Assembly (NCBI GenBank): GCA_002417965.1
Contig: DIDD01000002.1
Location: forward strand, 3,281-8,716
Source: Veillonellaceae bacterium UBA5809
GTDB lineage: Bacteria > Bacillota > Negativicutes > Veillonellales > Dialisteraceae
Direction of reading: 5' to 3'
Length of the DNA stretch: 5,436 bases
The notes beneath the pieces were generated by a model that was not told the origin of the DNA, did not search any database, and saw only the letters and a program-made list of their open reading frames with translations. Position numbers and translations under genes: made by a program. This document shows, piece after piece, positions 5,036 through 5,436 of this stretch; position 1 is the stretch's first letter; each line of letters starts with the position of its first letter.

Positions 5036-5436
5036 ATGTACGAATTCAGTTTTGAAAAATTCCAGGATGCATTCGGTCCGATTCTGACCTGTCTGAATAC
5101 GACCCTGTATCTCACATTTATGACTTTTTTTATCGGGTTTGCCATAGCCCTGCTCCTGGCTGCTCTTTCAATGAATAAAAATCCAGCGGTGGAGGCTTTT
5201 ATGAAAGTCTGGCTTTCTTTCTTCCGCGGGACACCGGTTTTGGTTCAGCTTTTTTTCTTTGTATATGGATTATTTCCCAACATGCCCGTTACCAGGGATC
5301 TGCCGCCTATCTGGCATGCCATTATATGTCTGTCCCTGGCCTATTCCTCATTTATGTCAGAAACCATACGGGGAGCCATTCAGTCAGTAGACAGAGGGCA
5401 GATGGAAGCCTGCAGGTCTATCGGAATGTCCTATTT
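5036..5436 (+). CDS. Amino-acid ABC transporter permease, HisM/GlnP type (3' end outside window)
   Basis: This is the membrane-spanning component of the importer whose binding protein is encoded just upstream. The window holds 133 codons; full-length members are about 215-230 residues, so roughly 60% is present. Visible features are an N-terminal periplasmic segment, a first membrane helix at about 16-44, the family hallmark SFFRGTPVLVQLFFFVYGLF (61-80) spanning a second helix, a third hydrophobic segment at 92-106, and the start of the EAA loop that contacts the ATPase: ETIRGAIQSVDRGQMEACRS (109-128) followed by IGMSY. Cys in place of the second Ala (EAC) also occurs in B. subtilis TcyB as I recall it, which slightly favours a cystine-type system. 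The frame is intact to the last base; an ATPase gene would be expected downstream. Confidence 0.93.
   Translation, partial: MYEFSFEKFQDAFGPILTCLNTTLYLTFMTFFIGFAIALLLAALSMNKNPAVEAFMKVWLSFFRGTPVLVQLFFFVYGLFPNMPVTRDLPPIWHAIICLSLAYSSFMSETIRGAIQSVDRGQMEACRSIGMSY

Noticed and set aside
4966..5055. Small open frame starting MPMGKPGLPV between the binding protein and permease
   Set aside because: It has no ribosome binding site, encodes the terminator hairpin itself, and overlaps the permease start.

Overview
The window looks like ordinary chromosomal DNA from a member of the Bacillota (Firmicutes). The evidence is a SepF - YlmH - DivIVA division cluster in the classical Gram-positive order, strong purine-rich Shine-Dalgarno sites, a consensus sigma-A-type promoter and intrinsic terminators. 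Base composition is roughly balanced. The insertion of proC behind sepF and the general protein style made me think of the Negativicutes (Veillonella/Dialister/Megasphaera relatives), but that is a guess and nothing here proves it. I see no insertion sequence, phage gene, CRISPR array, tRNA or rRNA.

Region 1 (1-3936) is a tightly packed plus-strand operon. It starts with the 3' part of a sepF gene (start outside the window), followed 4 nt later by a second, diverged sepF-like gene. Next come proC (4-nt ATGA overlap), ylmH (4-nt GTGA overlap, GTG start), divIVA (15-nt gap, strong ribosome binding site) and speE (8-nt overlap). The division proteins (SepF anchors FtsZ to the membrane; DivIVA marks curved membrane and septa) are therefore encoded with a ribosome-associated S4-domain protein, the last enzyme of proline synthesis and spermidine synthase. 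A ylmG/yggT gene, often found between sepF and ylmH, is absent. The operon promoter is upstream of the window.

Region 2 (3937-4097) is a 161-bp intergenic region. It holds a near-consensus promoter (TTGATT, 17 bp, TATAAT) and, starting only about 20 nt after the expected transcription start, a GC-rich hairpin with a T-run that looks like an intrinsic terminator. It probably ends the division operon, and it would also sit in the leader of the downstream transport operon.

Region 3 (4098-5436) is the start of a polar amino-acid ABC importer operon: a lipoprotein substrate-binding protein, a second hairpin terminator, then a HisM/GlnP-type permease cut by the window end. Recalled family sequences point weakly to a cystine-type system. 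An ATPase gene would be expected further downstream.

The most notable features are the tandem, unequal SepF pair, the promoter-then-terminator arrangement upstream of the transporter, and the coupling of speE to divIVA. I found no evidence for a wholly new type of system.
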